DNA from: Aliiroseovarius sp. S1339
Lineage (GTDB): Bacteria; Pseudomonadota; Alphaproteobacteria; Rhodobacterales; Rhodobacteraceae
Length of the DNA: 64,000 nt
Assembly: GCF_023195695.1 (NCBI RefSeq)
Contig: NZ_JALPQG010000001.1
Span: 593,261-657,260 of the forward strand
Direction: 5' to 3'
The position numbers and the translations under genes were made by a program. The notes under the pieces are model-generated. The model had not been told where the DNA came from and did not search any database. It saw nothing but the letters and a program-made list of their open reading frames with translations. Positions within the stretch are counted from its first letter, which is position 1. Each line of letters begins with the position of its first letter. This document shows, piece after piece, positions 63,592-64,000 of this stretch.

Positions 63592-64000
63592 AGCCAAAAA
63601 CTCCTTATCTCGGTATTATCTGCTCCAACAGCCACCAGAAACTTCAACCTACATAGTGCTGCAGAAAAGGGCAGACTCCAAGCATTGAAAACATCACGAA
63701 GCTACATGCTCCCATGACCGTGCCAGCTGCGCATTCCTGGCGCTAATAATGGAAGACCGCAGTTACCTTGACCGGGTACAAATCGGACAAAACTCATGCG
63801 TTTCTGTCATCGGCGAAAACGACCGTTTCTGCCCGCCAGATTTCTCGAGAGCCGACTTTAGCGCAGCCGCAGCGAAATAGCGGTTTGTCCCGCGTTGCGG
63901 CCATATAGTTGGCCAAAATGCTGCGCTATCGACCAACGTCCGCACTGGGGAAGCGCGCCGCTGCAAAGATTGGTCAGGTCAATGGCTGCAATGGGCCGTT
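63592..64000. repeat. Window end: gene-free, with interspersed repeat
   Basis: No gene seen. 63911-63950 (CCAAAATGCTGCGCTATC, then ACCAACGTCCGCACTGGG) resembles 62682-62720. The mosaic of CTGCGC/GCAGC blocks continues to the window edge. Confidence 0.45.

Overview
The window looks like a chromosome segment of a marine alphaproteobacterium of the Rhodobacteraceae (Roseobacter group). This is inferred from the gene families (zinc-specific Zur/ZnuABC, a TorRST-controlled TMAO reductase, UmpAB-type DUF1538 proteins, Rhodobacterales-style IS elements and pRiA4b ORF-3) and from the GC-rich, GTG/TTG-tolerant coding of the first 44 kb. No rRNA or complete tRNA gene was seen.

Left part, about 1-44.45 kb, is dense, GC-rich core-type sequence. 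It holds, in order: two convergent phosphotransacetylase-type genes; a zinc uptake regulon (zur-znuC-znuB divergent from znuA around a palindromic operator); a lysine/5-aminovalerate-glutarate-like set (glutaryl-CoA dehydrogenase, GabT/DavT-type aminotransferase, a cupin regulator and a class III CoA-transferase); an imelysin and a MarR regulator; a two-gene unit with an FAD oxidoreductase/acetoacetate-decarboxylase-like fusion and a cyclase-ATPase protein, followed by a convergent Crp-family regulator with a perfect CRP-type site between; a dipeptide ABC transporter with dipeptidase and LysR regulator; a four-gene unit umpA-umpB-PII-CBS; a six-gene redox unit (di-haem cytochrome, GMC oxidoreductase, two unknowns, DyP peroxidase, catalase-like protein); and a TMAO respiration locus (torA fused to cytochrome c, torR, torS, torT).

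Right part, about 44.7-64 kb, is lower in GC, gene-poor and full of mobile DNA; I read it as a decaying genomic island. It opens with a possible tRNA-Ser 3'-end fragment and three helically phased repeats, then an IS3-type element that cuts off a type II-C cas9 just before its RuvC-II motif. The rest of cas9, cas1, cas2 and any array are absent, and the IS lacks a target duplication, which points to an IS-adjacent deletion. A possible tracrRNA with a strong terminator lies upstream of cas9, followed by a Fic protein. Further right are an iteron-like TGTAACG repeat field, a complete IS66-type element (with pRiA4b ORF-3, without tnpB) nested in an IS3 orfA, an RTX protein with 108-bp repeats, a duplicated two-gene module of unknown function, an IS3 element disabled by a stop codon, two envelope-type unknown proteins, and scattered copies of a non-coding repeat.

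The most likely undescribed systems are the six-gene redox operon (28.2-36.9 kb), the fusion oxidoreductase plus cyclase-ATPase pair (11.0-16.9 kb) and the duplicated small-protein module (51.5 and 59.1 kb).
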